Positions 46,287 through 57,429 of a DNA stretch of 64,000 nucleotides are shown here, piece after piece (position 1 is the stretch's first letter; each line of letters opens with the position of its first letter). A model generated the notes under the pieces. That model did not search any database. It saw only the letters and a program-made list of their open reading frames with translations, and was not told the origin of the DNA. The stretch is from positions 186,001 through 250,000 of the forward strand of contig JAJJXM010000066.1 in the NCBI GenBank assembly GCA_024516155.1, written 5' to 3'. Origin of the DNA: Pyronema omphalodes (taxonomy: Eukaryota > Ascomycota > Pezizomycetes > Pezizales > Pyronemataceae). The position numbers and the translations under genes are program-made.

Positions 46287-48079
46287 ACTATTCCTCGGTA
46301 TCTCCGATGATCGCCAGGTTATATGTATCGTTGTATCATATAGATTATATGCAGGTACAGTCTAGGTCTGCAGGTACAGCAATTGCAGCAGGTCTACATA
46401 CAACTACAGCCTACGTTTTCCAGGGTACACGAGGACAGTCGGTATGAGGGTACTGTAGGTATACCACATACGAAAAACCACGTATACCACATAAAAAAAC
46501 CACGTATACATACATTATGTACATATAAGACTTCTACATATGTCCATATCATATCACAGCTCCATATACCAACCGAAATTCCGATGAACGTGGTATCGCA
46601 GTAAGTTCCATTAAACTACATCATGACATCACATCATAGCCTCATTCCTCCATTCTTCGATGCAGCTCAACTCCACGAATTTACGACGAAGAAGAGGAAG
46701 AATAAAAATCACCAAATGAGAGATCATTACATAGAGCGCTGTACCAGTAATAAACAAAAAACAACACAGACCCCCTCCCTCCTCCCTCTCCCCCGCCAAA
46801 AAAAACAGTGTACTAGAATGTAGTCGCAACTCACATACAGTCTAGTGACTCCAAGAGGTCAAAGCCCTCGCCCTCACCTTGTACACAGCTTCCAAGACCC
46901 CTTTTTCCCCGTGCACGTAATCCATCGTTCCGCGGAGTATATGACAGCATCTTATGCATCTTATGTATCGTACCTGCATATTTCCTGTTCTGTTCTGTTC
47001 CTGCATCTATCTGCATACACCGCTTCAAGTTGCATGCTATCGTCGGTATTATCCAATCATAACTCCCACTGCCATATATGTACATACATACCGAGTTTGG
47101 TACGGCAATATACTGCAACCATTTTCCTTTTCCTTCTCTCCGTCTCTCCGTTACGTTAGAAAAATTACAGTCGCATATACCTGCATGGTTTGTATAACCC
47201 ATAGCGATACCCCGCTTAACCTACGTAATTCAGCCTGTAGCCCACAGCCTTCTGAAACTCGACACGTTTCGTGTGGATAATGGTATGGTGGTATGTACAT
47301 GACAGTATATGCCAGTTATATGTATGCCAGCATATGGGTTGCTTGATGCTTGATGCTTGATGCTTGGTTCCTGCGTTGCTTGGTTCCTGCGTTGCTGGAT
47401 TGCTTTTTGTTAGCCGAAAGGGGAGTTATGGGGTACCGCTGTTGTGTGTAGTTGTATGCAGTATGTATGGTGCGCAGATAACGAATATGTTTGTTGTTTC
47501 AATAAGATGGATGTTGGAGATATTCGGGTATCTATGTGTTTTATATATTTTCTTCTGTATACTGTCGATATTGTGTAGCAAGAGAAGAAGAAGAATGTTT
47601 GCCAGTCACGTTTTGCGCGCGCGAGTATCAGGGATCGTAATTTATACAGGGTATCTATTTTTCCATTCAATTTATGTAACCAAATTCCACATTCTAAGTA
47701 TCTTCAACAACAACATTCACAGGCTGTGGGTGATGGATCAGAGTCTCTCAAAACCATTTTTCCATTCCAAAAGCCTGCAGAAACAGAGTGAGTGTTAAGT
47801 GTAAGTTTGACCACCCTACGCTTTATACAAAAATAAAACAACACCAAAAAATCCAAAAAAATACTCAAAATCACAATCAGATGATGTGCTAATCCCAACA
47901 AACAAACAAAAACACAACCAATACACAAAACACCGGTAGTATGTACAATGAAATCGCTCAAAAAAAAACACTTTCATCTACGACTTTCTCTCTCTTTCTT
48001 TCGTTGTCAAGCGCCTCGCTTCTCTAGTCCTAGCTTCTCTCCACTCCTCTCCGCTTCGCTTCGCTTCCCCTCGCTTCGC

Positions 48080-49339
48080 TTAAAAGTGAGCGTGACGGCG
48101 CATGTGCTCGGCGGAAAAGCGCACTCCACGCTTAACCTTAGAGTCTTGTCCGGAGAACTCTCCGTTGACACACTTCATTCCAAGAGTAACGGGACCCATC
48201 CACTGGCGGATACCAGATCCACACATGGACCAGGTGTTGTTGTCGTTACACCAGATCTGTCCCTCAACAGAGCAGGGCTGTCCATCGGCGGGGGTAGCAG
48301 ATCCAGAGACCTTGGCGTTGGTGGGGACAGAAGCGACGGGAGCGGGAGCAGCGGCGGCGGGAGCCTGGACGGCAGCAGCAGGGGCGGCGGCGACGGGAGC
48401 GGCAGCTACGGGAGCGGGAGAAGAGGCGACAGGAGCCTGGGCAGCAGGAGCAGCGGGAGCAGCGGGAGCCTCAACGGGGGCAGACTCAGATCCAGATCCA
48501 AGGCTTCCAATCTTGGAAGGAACGGAAGCAATGGGGGAAAGCATGGGAACGGCTCCGGTGGAGGGCAAGCTGGCGAGATCGTTTCCGGCGGTTCCGGGCA
48601 TGGAGGGGTCACAGGCGACAGGAATAGGAACAACTCCCTTGCTAAGGAGAGACTGGGCAATGCTGACAATGACGTTCTTTCCGGGGTTCTTGAAGGCGAT
48701 GGCATCGACGGAGGCAGGAACATCACATCCGTTTCCAGAGGAGGAACGGAACATGGTGGGAAGTGCCAACATTCCAGGTGCCTGGGAAAGACTGCTGGTT
48801 CCAGCGTCGACTCCGTTGATCTGAACGGTAGAGCACTTCATGTACATCTCACGGTTTCCGAGACGGTTGAACCAAGTCCAGGCAACGACGGCCCTTCCAG
48901 AAGGAAGTCCGGCAGGAATGGCGAACTGAAGAGGAGGAAGAGGGTGATCGGCAGAAACGGCAGTTCCAGGGAAACAGTCCTGAAGGTTACCCTCCAAGCA
49001 CTGAATGGGGTGGTTTCCCTCCCAAGACTGCATTACACGCCAGACGGAGTCCTTGGTGGGAGGAAAGTCGTAGGTGATGACCATCTGTCCAGATCCTCCT
49101 CCGTGGACGGCAGTTCCGTGAAGCTGAAGAGTTCCGGATCCTCCGGCCTGGTAAGTGCGAGAAGCGGTGGGCTCAGCAATACCTCCCTGGCAAGGGAAGG
49201 TAGATCCATCGGGAGCCTCGGGAGACATGGAGTCGGGGACCAAGTTCTTCCACTGAGGAGGGTCCGACATACGGGCGTGGGCCGAGACCGAGGTGATAAG
49301 CGCTGCAACAGCGACGATGGTAGAGAAGGTGAACTGCAT
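48080..49339 (-). CDS. Secreted AA11-type lytic polysaccharide monooxygenase
   Basis: A 419-aa intronless frame. Residues 1-20 are a signal peptide cleaved after ...SVSA, leaving His21 as the mature N-terminus. His21 with His79 (in AVHGGG) can form the copper histidine brace, and Tyr166 (GNREMYM) is the axial tyrosine. The stretches DGS.FPC, AVHGGGSGQ, PTKDS.W and VVAWTWFNRLGNREMYMKC match the AA11 family, whose characterised members oxidatively cleave chitin. The AA11 core spans about 21-245. A Pro/Ala/Ser linker (about 284-352) leads to a Cys-rich C-terminal module (about 353-395, C.VEGQIWCNDNNTWSMCG...MKC) resembling the X278-type appendage. The Cys next to the second His in some relatives is Gly here. 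Likely extracellular and acting on fungal or insect chitin. The 474-aa opposite-strand frame is a shadow. Confidence 0.9.
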   Translation of the reverse strand: MQFTFSTIVAVAALITSVSAHARMSDPPQWKNLVPDSMSPEAPDGSTFPCQGGIAEPTASRTYQAGGSGTLQLHGTAVHGGGSGQMVITYDFPPTKDSVWRVMQSWEGNHPIQCLEGNLQDCFPGTAVSADHPLPPLQFAIPAGLPSGRAVVAWTWFNRLGNREMYMKCSTVQINGVDAGTSSLSQAPGMLALPTMFRSSSGNGCDVPASVDAIAFKNPGKNVIVSIAQSLLSKGVVPIPVACDPSMPGTAGNDLASLPSTGAVPMLSPIASVPSKIGSLGSGSESAPVEAPAAPAAPAAQAPVASSPAPVAAAPVAAAPAAAVQAPAAAAPAPVASVPTNAKVSGSATPADGQPCSVEGQIWCNDNNTWSMCGSGIRQWMGPVTLGMKCVNGEFSGQDSKVKRGVRFSAEHMRRHAHF

Positions 49340-50100
49340 GGTGAATTTGTTTATTTCGAGCGGACGTTCTAAGGAGCGTAAACCGGTACGATTGGGCTGT
49401 ATTGTGTGTTAGAAATTTGCTGTGATATTGAAAAACGTCTCGACTAGGAAGCATACATTTTTACAGTTGAATTTGATTGCGCGAAAACGAAAACAAACAA
49501 ATAATTCACAGAATTATTGTAAAAGCAAGTGCAGTGCCGCTGGCGAGTAGACAAGGAGTGTCTGTACCTATCGAAGGCAGTCGAGAGAGTGTGTATTTAC
49601 CGGAGGGTGGTGAGGAGCAAAAGCGAGTGTGTCGGGGGAGTCGGGCGGTTCTTATAAATCGAGCTTGATAGTGAGGGGAGAAAGCAGTACTGGGGGGGGG
49701 GTGCTGCAGGGTTCTATTTAGCTGTGTCTCTCTCGGACAGTGTTTGTGCCCTTTCGAGGGGTGCAATAGGACAATTCCAGGGTTCGAGCTAGCGACAGCA
49801 GATCGGCCCTTGAATTTTGTACTACGCCGAGAAGAGAACAGCGTCGAGTTCGATGTCGCTCGCCTGCATGGCGAGGGTGTATACTGAATTCGGAATGGTG
49901 ATAGTAACACGTGACTCGTTTAAACTGAATTGCGATTGGTGTGGACACCGAGTTTCTCGCAAAAGGTGATGGTGGTGGTGGTGGTGGTGAGGGGGCAAAA
50001 GAGAGGTTGCAGGGCCAGTTGCAGCTGCAGGGGCGATGAGGGGCTGATCAACTTTTACCCAACCCATCAGCACGATTTTGGTGATGCGCATGCAGGTACG
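49340..50100. promoter_or_regulatory. LPMO upstream region
   Basis: Upstream region of the minus-strand LPMO. Short frames only; a GGTGGTGGTGGTGGTGGTGA repeat lies at about 49971-49990. No regulatory motif assigned. Confidence 0.35.
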
Positions 50101-53100
50101 CAAAGCTGCTCACACCGAGATGTGATATGTAAATACAGACATACATCCGAGAGTCGATTTACTAAACATCCTCCCTGGGCAGCGGATGAAATACAGACGA
50201 TGTATCTATGTTTGTCAATGACAGGTAGATTCACAGAAGATCAGGAAATCCGGTGATCCAGAGTGACTGGAGTAATTCTTCAACATTATCAATTATCGTC
50301 AGTCTCTGTTTATCCTTCAACTCGAACAACTTGGCAAAAGCCGTCTCTTACCAGATCACATCATCCAACACAAACAGGGCGTGTGCAGAGTCGGGGCCAT
50401 CTACGCCCAACATGCCTGCTATCTCCATGCCCAACCAATCCGCTCTGCATATCACCACAACCACTGTCCCACAACCATCCCCTCTGCGTATCACCACAAT
50501 AATCCCATTACCATCGTCCCACAAATCCTCGCAAGCCACCGCTCACTCTCTCTGTACCGTCGAAATTTGACAACCAAGCTTTTCGGACCTGCATGGCAAG
50601 CGTGGCTGTCACTTCTCCCAACCGTGCACAGAGGCTGTACTCGAAACACCTACAACGATGCCAGCTAGCCATAATAGGCTTACTCTGTCTGTATCGTAGT
50701 TAGCGTAGAGTCTTCACGCAGCGTTTTTGCCATCTCGGAGAAAAGTACAGAGCCAAAGTTCCACAGTCCGATAGAATTTTACTCAACACACAGTCCGCTC
50801 ACTTATCCTCCACTTTACTCCTCTTTTAGTTCCCGAAATCAAGGAGTGAGTACATAGAGCAAAAAACGTCGGAGCTGGAGAATCCACATGTCCGGTAACA
50901 CCGGTATTGTGCACTGACCACCGCACCGTCCGACCTGAAAACATCCTGGATTTGATGGGTAGGGAGGTAGGGAGGTGTAAAGGATGAAGAATCCGAGGCT
51001 CGGCCGTTACAGCCACAAAAAAGGCTTTGTGGCGCAGGGGGTGCTTTGATGCTCTTTCCGGGTGGATGAAGTTGAGCTGCTCAAGATGTATAGTTTCGGG
51101 CATCGGGTTTCGGGGGTGGGAAGACAAATCATCCTGCGATGTTCTTCAGAGGCAAAACAGCAGTATGTAGCACTTTGGGTCATGCCTTGTCGTGCCTTGT
51201 GGCGACGGCTGGCGTGCCCCCCGCTGCACCTCTCGATCAGGCTCCGGTATTCGGTAGGAGCTAGGCTCTAGCTGCTAGACACTCTAAACAAGCCAGCCGA
51301 AAGTCTCGGATATGCCAAGCCTGCCTGCTAGACAACTCCCTAAGGTTTGCCGCGAAGTCTGCACGTCATGGTGCATCATAGTCAATCACAACTCAGCAGC
51401 CCGCCCTCGTGCGCGATCATCGCTCCCCTAAAGAAGCACCTGTCAGGCTGGCTTTATGGACGGTGTCTCAACTCTGGATACCGACAATAGATACACCCAG
51501 CCTTTTGCTGAGGCAGATAAGCGATCGGCGACGGGCTATCCACCGTTGAAGACATCACGATGGTCGCCAACGTGCGGACTCACGACCGGCAGTGATACCT
51601 CTTTACGGGAAGTTTCGAAATCTTTTTCTGGTTTGTTCTGCGTGGTAAAGATGCAAGACGTTTACAGCTTGACAAGGCTACCGACATGGTGCAAAATAGA
51701 AGGAATACGCGTCTACAGAATCTCTCTGAAAAAAAAAAAAAAAAAAAACTCCCAGGAATATCCATCGCCATCCTTCATAACACCCCAACTCAATTTCATC
51801 TCCATCTCATCGTCTACACATAACAAGATTCATCCGGTAGGTATGTATGTATGTAGAATTAAGGACGTTGCGAACTCCAGGAACTCCAGGAACTCCAGGG
51901 ACAGCCTTCCCGGCATTTAGACAAGAACAGCCTTCCATCACGCTAAGCGAATAAGGTGTGGCGTACACTAACCCCTTTTCAGCAATCTAGCCCAGGGTAT
52001 CCCCGTCATCCTTCCCCATCCAGTCTAGCCCCTCCATCTCGCCTGGTGTCCTGGTGCTGGTGAAACGTATGGTGGTACATACATATCTGTTTCGCGCGCG
52101 CAGGGGGCGAGCCGGGGGGGGGGGGGGGGGGTGGTGAGGGGGGAGGGCGATGGGGGAGAAGGAGAAATCCACCAATTTGGCACCGCACCGGAAGCAAACA
52201 TGGTGCGGCAACCAATCATGCAGCATATCCATGCATCGACGCATCGAAGTTTTTTTTTGCACCGAGTTTCCTAAGCGCCTGGCTATGGATGGACTGCTAC
52301 TGCGATGCGGTGCGGAAATCCAGGAACGAATATGTACAGAATGACGGACTACGAACACCAAAATAAGCACCGCTGTACGGTATGGTGCCTCTAAACGAAC
52401 ACCGAACCCAACCCGGAGCAGGTGCGATAAAGCCCACTGCAGGCACCATGGCAGGTGGAGCTTCGTGATGAAGGAAAGGAAAAGTAATCATTGAAAGGTG
52501 TCGGCGGATAGGACGCGCTCGGATATCGGAGGTTGTATGTAGAACGATGTTAGTTCTGTGGCCGGCGCCCGGTCGGTTTGGTGATGGTGAGCACTGTTCT
52601 ATGTTGCTTGAACGCTTTTGGGCTTGTGGATATGGATGCTGAGTGCTGAGTGCTGAGTAAACAAATAAACCCATCAACTCACAATTTGGATACCCGGAAA
52701 TGGCAAAGAATAGCTGGATGTAGTTGATATCGCTTCATGAGTTCATATCGCTTCCATTTTTGTTTTCTCGTTTTTTTTTGTTATTATCAATCCCGAGAAA
52801 CCGGCAAAGTCATGATGCCAGCAGCTATGATGCTATACCATCATGCCCTCTCTATGTAGACACAAGCACAAGACCACTTCTAAGCGCGCGTTCCCAGCAT
52901 GCCGATATCCTATCGCCGTATCCATCGCCCATTTTATTAAGATCCATCGACTATCAACCATCGAGCGCCACCCTGGCAACTGGTGATTGGTGACTGCAAG
53001 AAACCCCCGCCCACCCAACATGTGATGAATCCAAAGCACCTGCATCAGCGGGAGGAGAATTTTACAGCCAGAGATACGGCAGCGGCACCGGTAGGCATGG

Positions 53101-54060
53101 GTTGATAGAAGCTTCCAAGAACGCGGCATGCTTGTCTGTATGTATGTATGTCACCATAGCTCCGTGGCTAGAAGCCGAGCCGATAACATCATACACCATA
53201 ACATGCCGAGACGACGGAATTCATGGTATTGCAACTATGTATTGCGACTACAACCGCTACCGCTACCGCTACCACTACAGCATAGAAACGGTATGAGGAA
53301 AGTAAAACATCCTAGCGATGACCAGAAAAAAAGGAAACAGAAAAAGGAAAGAAAAAAGAAAAAATCGGATAAGTAAGTAAGGTGTTTCAGGTGTAGTTTA
53401 GTTTTTTTTTTTTCGCGGCATGTGGAAAGCTTGATATCGTTGAAACTGAACTGAATTGCAGGTACATACATCCATACATACAAGAATGTCCGAGCTCCCT
53501 AGGATATAGGATACAGCATATGGGATATGGGATATGGAATGTGGGGGTCGATGAGGGAGGAGGAGGAGGAGGCCTGTGTTCGGTTTCTTCTGTGGTGAGG
53601 TGTATAGGTCACACGGTAAGATATTTGGGAAGTGCAGAATTTTAATTTATCACGATGATATGGTATATCAGACACCACACACCGACCGGTCCGTCGCGCG
53701 TTTGTAAATAGCGTTTTTTGTTTTGCGACTTTTTTTATGGTTTTGCTGGGGGGGTTGTTTTTTCCGGGGTAAGCCGTGCCCCTATTGGTCAAGTAGTTAG
53801 TCAAAGTGTTTCCCTGGATTAAGTGGATTATGTATATGTATGTATTTGAAACTCGTGGTTTGCGGCACAGGCAGCAGCGTTAGGTACGTTGATGCGACTA
53901 CAGGCAACAGAGAGATATCCATGATTTTTTCTCTGCATAGGCCTTATTGTTTTATTAGACCTGTCTAGACTTACTTTGGCAATGTTTGTTTCTTAAACTA
54001 CTTCCCCATGTAGAGTATCAGCGAGCGAGTAACTGAACAAGCGAGCAAGCTCCAATGTCT
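50101..54060. other. Gene-poor region with microsatellites
   Basis: No supported gene. It holds a 20-A run (51729-51748), a GGAACTCCA repeat (51870-51900), CGCGCG next to an 18-G run (52093-52131), GAGTGCT repeats (52640-52660) and a GGAGGAGGAGGAGG run (53556-53572). The 154-aa frame at 51456-51920 is mostly composed of such repeats. Confidence 0.4.
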
Positions 54061-54703
54061 CACATTCAACAGACCTCGAATATCAATAGCAATATCGTCT
54101 TTGCTGGCTCTCCCGCTCTCTTCTCCATCGTATCATCCTCCAGATTATGCTCACGGACAACTACTGATTGCCTGTAACTAGCATCGAGAATCAGTAAATC
54201 ATGCACATCGATTTCGGTTCCAGAGGCTAGTTGAAACCTCCCCCCTCCCAAGCTCATGTGCTCGGACCGGTCAATGAACATAATATGGGAAAGTAATGTG
54301 GCTTATGCGGTGGAAGCCACGGAGTTGACCGTGTATCATTTGAGTACCTACTCTCATCATTGACCTTAATCAAGGCTTAATTGGTCCCGTACCATTAAAA
54401 AGAGATATACTGAGGAGAACTACTGTTCCAGATATATTGACGGTACTTTCGCTTGTGAAAGATATCTGTGCGCTTGGCGTATTGAGAGAAAGAAAATACC
54501 AACCCGTGTATATATGTTGGTCTGGAAAAGCTTATTATCCTCTCGTAGCAAAGCTTGTTCATGGCCGGCTCCGAGGTCTTCATCGAGAATGATGAAAGAA
54601 AAAGCCACTTTAGTTATTTCTTTAATGCTTGGTTGTTGAGATTATCTCTCATTCTATGGAATGTCCAATAACTGCCGTACTCGTTGCTGTTGGGATCAAA
54701 TCG

Positions 54704-55069
54704 CTAGCGTTTGAGGCGTTGGAATTGACCGATTGGATGATTCGTTACATTCGGTAGACTTCCAATGATTTTGCTTACCAAATTTAAGTGATCTGTGGTC
54801 CGGTGGCTCAATGGGGCTTTGTATGGATTGGTAGATTCGCGATGATTCGAGGAGCTTCCAATCAAATGTCTTGCCAAAGTTGAGTGTTTCAAAATTTCGA
54901 AGTTCCTCGTATCAAACTGTTTCCATAGGCTCCGAGTCATATGGCGCGATTCGCGGGATCTCGGAGATTCGCAAAGCCGTAACACAAATCTTATCAGGCC
55001 ACAAGTTACCGTAACCAATCGCCGGAGTCCTCGAGAATAGGAGTGAATTCCCTCCGTAGAGACAACCAA
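54704..55069 (-). CDS. Unrecognised small ORF, doubtful
   Basis: A 121-aa minus frame, open further upstream without an ATG. It has no signal peptide or domain. Two internal segments (about 54745-54790 and 54840-54890) resemble each other at the DNA level: TTCGGTAGACTTCCAATGATT... and TTCGAGGAGCTTCCAATCAAA..., so it may be a repeat-derived frame. Coding status uncertain. Confidence 0.2.
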   Translation of the reverse strand: MVVSTEGIHSYSRGLRRLVTVTCGLIRFVLRLCESPRSRESRHMTRSLWKQFDTRNFEILKHSTLARHLIGSSSNHRESTNPYKAPLSHRTTDHLNLVSKIIGSLPNVTNHPIGQFQRLKR

Positions 55070-55375
55070 AAATGAAATTGATACCCAAAGCTCAATCCAT
55101 AAAACATATCGGTACTTCTTCTCGCCGCGTATTTGCTATTTCTGTGGATGCCGAATCACCCGGGCGCCTCTCGGAATAAGCGTTGCGTATGGTGGCATGG
55201 TCACCAGGCTCCCGGGCCGCAAGTTTAACGGCGTCGCCCCACGCTTGAACGCCACAATTGTGAAGAGCTAATACATATATTCATACGGCCATATACGCGT
55301 CCTCTCGCCTGGGTCTTCGCCTTTCTGCGCCGGTCCGAAATTCAATGTGGCGTGAGCTAGGGGAATGCCCTAAGG

Positions 55376-55798
55376 CTAAGCCTTCGTGTACACGTGCACG
55401 CCTCCTTTTTGAGGCTTCGGGTGTGGATTCGGAGGGTGCAGTTGTGTGATTTGCCTACAGCATGTTGATGGTAGGGAGAAATGTATATAAACATTGCTTT
55501 TCTCTTTTACATGTGGTTTTAAAATCCGATGCTCTTGGAGTCCTTGAGCAGAATGCCCCGTGTCAATTGGAACTGCAACAAAATCAAAAAATCTTGCTTG
55601 TTGCTCCGGCATCTCGCCTCGATCCCGCATCTGACCGACCCTAAGCAACCCGTGACGCGAGTGATACATGAACACCAAGGATGCTGCCCATATTGCATTC
55701 ACCGAGACTACTGTGACCAAAAACAAATTCTCTGAATATCTTTGAACATTTAGTTGACATTTATCCGACTTCACGGTCACCATGATGCCCAAACGCAT
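55376..55798 (-). CDS. Possible small membrane protein, doubtful
   Basis: A 140-aa frame. It has one hydrophobic segment near 25-48 (ENLFLVTVVSVNAIWAASLVF is the core), followed by basic and hydrophilic sequence and a Pro/His-rich tail. It starts only 85 bp upstream of the start of the His-rich gene on the other strand, so the two would have to share a very short bidirectional promoter or overlapping leaders. No family recognised. Confidence 0.28.
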   Translation of the reverse strand: MRLGIMVTVKSDKCQLNVQRYSENLFLVTVVSVNAIWAASLVFMYHSRHGLLRVGQMRDRGEMPEQQARFFDFVAVPIDTGHSAQGLQEHRILKPHVKEKSNVYIHFSLPSTCCRQITQLHPPNPHPKPQKGGVHVYTKA

Positions 55799-55883
55799 GT
55801 AAACGAACTCTCTCGTGTTGTTCCTCCATCATCCCCACCATCCTCCACTCCTCCATCTTTTCCCCAACCAACATCACAACACA

Positions 55884-56531
55884 ATGGGACAAACCGCATC
55901 CACCTACGAACAAGGCCACATAGTCGGCGAAACAATTCTCCACAACGTTCAATTCACTGACCACGTCTTCTGCACCTGCTATCCACCGGGGCAATTCAAC
56001 ACCAACCAACCACCATCCCCAAACTGTCTCGTCCACCGGTTCAACCCCGCCAATAGAGCCGTCGGTATCCACCATACTCGTCAACATACTACCTGGGGTG
56101 ATAGCTCCTGTTGCCATCATCGTCATCACCATCATCATCATAGACACCACTGTCGATCCGCTTGCCAATGCAGTAACAACAACCTGGTAATCAACACACC
56201 CGCCGGAGCACCAGTCGCAGTTATGTCCGGAGCGTTGCCCTCTCAACCCGTCATGCCAACTCTCGCAGCGCCTCCTGCTCCTCCTCTCATCGCAGCAGCA
56301 CCAACTTGTGGAGTTCAGCAGGGAGCTTACATCATGAATCAGCAACAAGGATGTGGACAGCAGCAGCTTAACCGTCCGTTTCAGGTCCAGTTGGTGGGAC
56401 CGATGGCGGTGCAGTATTATCCGAAGCCGAATGAGGCGATTAGGGTTCAGCAATATACGGGGGCGAGAATGGAGGGGGGGAATGAGATGGTGTTTCCTAA
56501 TGGGGCTACTATACAGGTGATTCCCAATTGA
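55884..56531 (+). CDS. His- and Cys-rich protein with a possible N-myristoylation site
   Basis: The ATG at 55884 gives 215 aa; the upstream in-frame ATG at 55815 is less likely because the protein then begins with low-complexity His/Pro text. MGQTAST at the N-terminus fits an N-myristoylation signal (Gly2, small residue at position 6). Residues 78-89 are almost all His (10 of 12), and eight Cys lie at 30, 32, 48, 76, 77, 90, 94 and 96, close around the His run, so metal binding is likely. The rest (100-215) is Ala/Pro/Gln-rich with QV/VQ-type strands near the C-terminus. No domain recognised. If both signals are real, it would be a membrane-attached metal-binding protein. Confidence 0.6.
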   Translation: MGQTASTYEQGHIVGETILHNVQFTDHVFCTCYPPGQFNTNQPPSPNCLVHRFNPANRAVGIHHTRQHTTWGDSSCCHHRHHHHHHRHHCRSACQCSNNNLVINTPAGAPVAVMSGALPSQPVMPTLAAPPAPPLIAAAPTCGVQQGAYIMNQQQGCGQQQLNRPFQVQLVGPMAVQYYPKPNEAIRVQQYTGARMEGGNEMVFPNGATIQVIPN

Positions 56532-57429
56532 GGGGTAGGGTGAGCTGAATGACGGTAATACGGTAATGATGGGTCGAATGATAATGATACGGTAATGGTG
56601 AGTAATGGGGTTGAAGAGCGATGAAGAGTGATTCTGTTACAGGTTGAAATTCGTGAACAAGACGGGGAGGTTATCGGCTATATACTTAATGGACATTAGC
56701 TATTAGTCAATATGATTTCAATGATAAATGATATATGTTAATTAATCTGATCATTCCTTATCTGTAGTTCCAAATTGCATATTGTTAGCGAAGAACTTGA
56801 GAAAGAGTGATACTTCGTGACTAACGATGCTTTCGCTCGTGAAACCGACTGTGGAATTAGTGTAGGATTCAGAATTAGGGGTATCATAAATAAACGATGA
56901 ACGCTGAACAATTATTGCATATCCTTTGGTGCCGAATTGGATGTTCTTGCTGATCAATCTGTCCATTAGTGATAGTTCATCACTAACGCTCGTTTCGCCA
57001 ACGGAACCGGAAGTTACATCAGCAGGCTGCAGTGGGATAACTGAGCAATCGACATGAGTCAAAAACCTTTAGATGGAGTATTAAAAAAAGAATTAGCATT
57101 GGTCCGCAACCCAAGTTCACGGTCAATGAGATGCAACGACTTTCACCAATCTTGGAACTTAACTCGTGCCCCAGTGCTGAATCTTAATAAATCAATTCGC
57201 ACCTCTAAACAATTAAACGAAAAGCAATGATAACAATAAATAAGGAATACATCAAATAAGCAGATCAAAAAAATAAACAAAACAAGCACAAAAACATTCA
57301 ACAAGAAAATCAAAATAAAAACATCAGACAAGCACACTGCAAATAGACGAAGCAATAAAAATTCCAAAGCAAATATCCAGCAGGCATTCCACCGACCACA
57401 GCCCCTTCCTCAGAACTGAAACCAGGAAC
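56532..57429. other. Intergenic, no gene seen
   Basis: AT-rich sequence between convergent genes. Short frames at 56751-57062 and 57143-57367 have no recognisable content. ATGGTAATGATACGGTAATG-type words repeat near 56555-56605. Confidence 0.4.

Larger units (their letters stand above)
41427..48079. other. Gene-poor region of about 6.6 kb
   Basis: No supported gene. It contains the duplicated segment at 45430-45755, a 16-G run (46271-46286), CATAC-type microsatellites (46450-46520, 47270-47340) and a TTGATGC repeat (47343-47365). A weak coding-like fragment lies at 44368-44658 on the minus strand. Confidence 0.4.

Noticed and set aside
47364..47798. 144-aa plus frame with hydrophobic segments
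   Set aside because: No signal or domain; T-rich intergenic sequence easily gives such frames.
47948..49372. 474-aa plus-strand frame
   Set aside because: Exactly antisense to the AA11 LPMO; Gly/Ser/Arg-rich translation is a shadow of its Ala/Pro/Ser codons.
51456..51920. 154-aa plus frame
   Set aside because: Contains a poly-Lys from a 20-A run and a GGAACTCCA repeat; no conserved look.
54790..54860. tRNA-like text (TGGCTCAATGGG followed by GATTCGAGGAG)
   Set aside because: A-box-like only; no proper B box, anticodon stem or acceptor pairing could be drawn.
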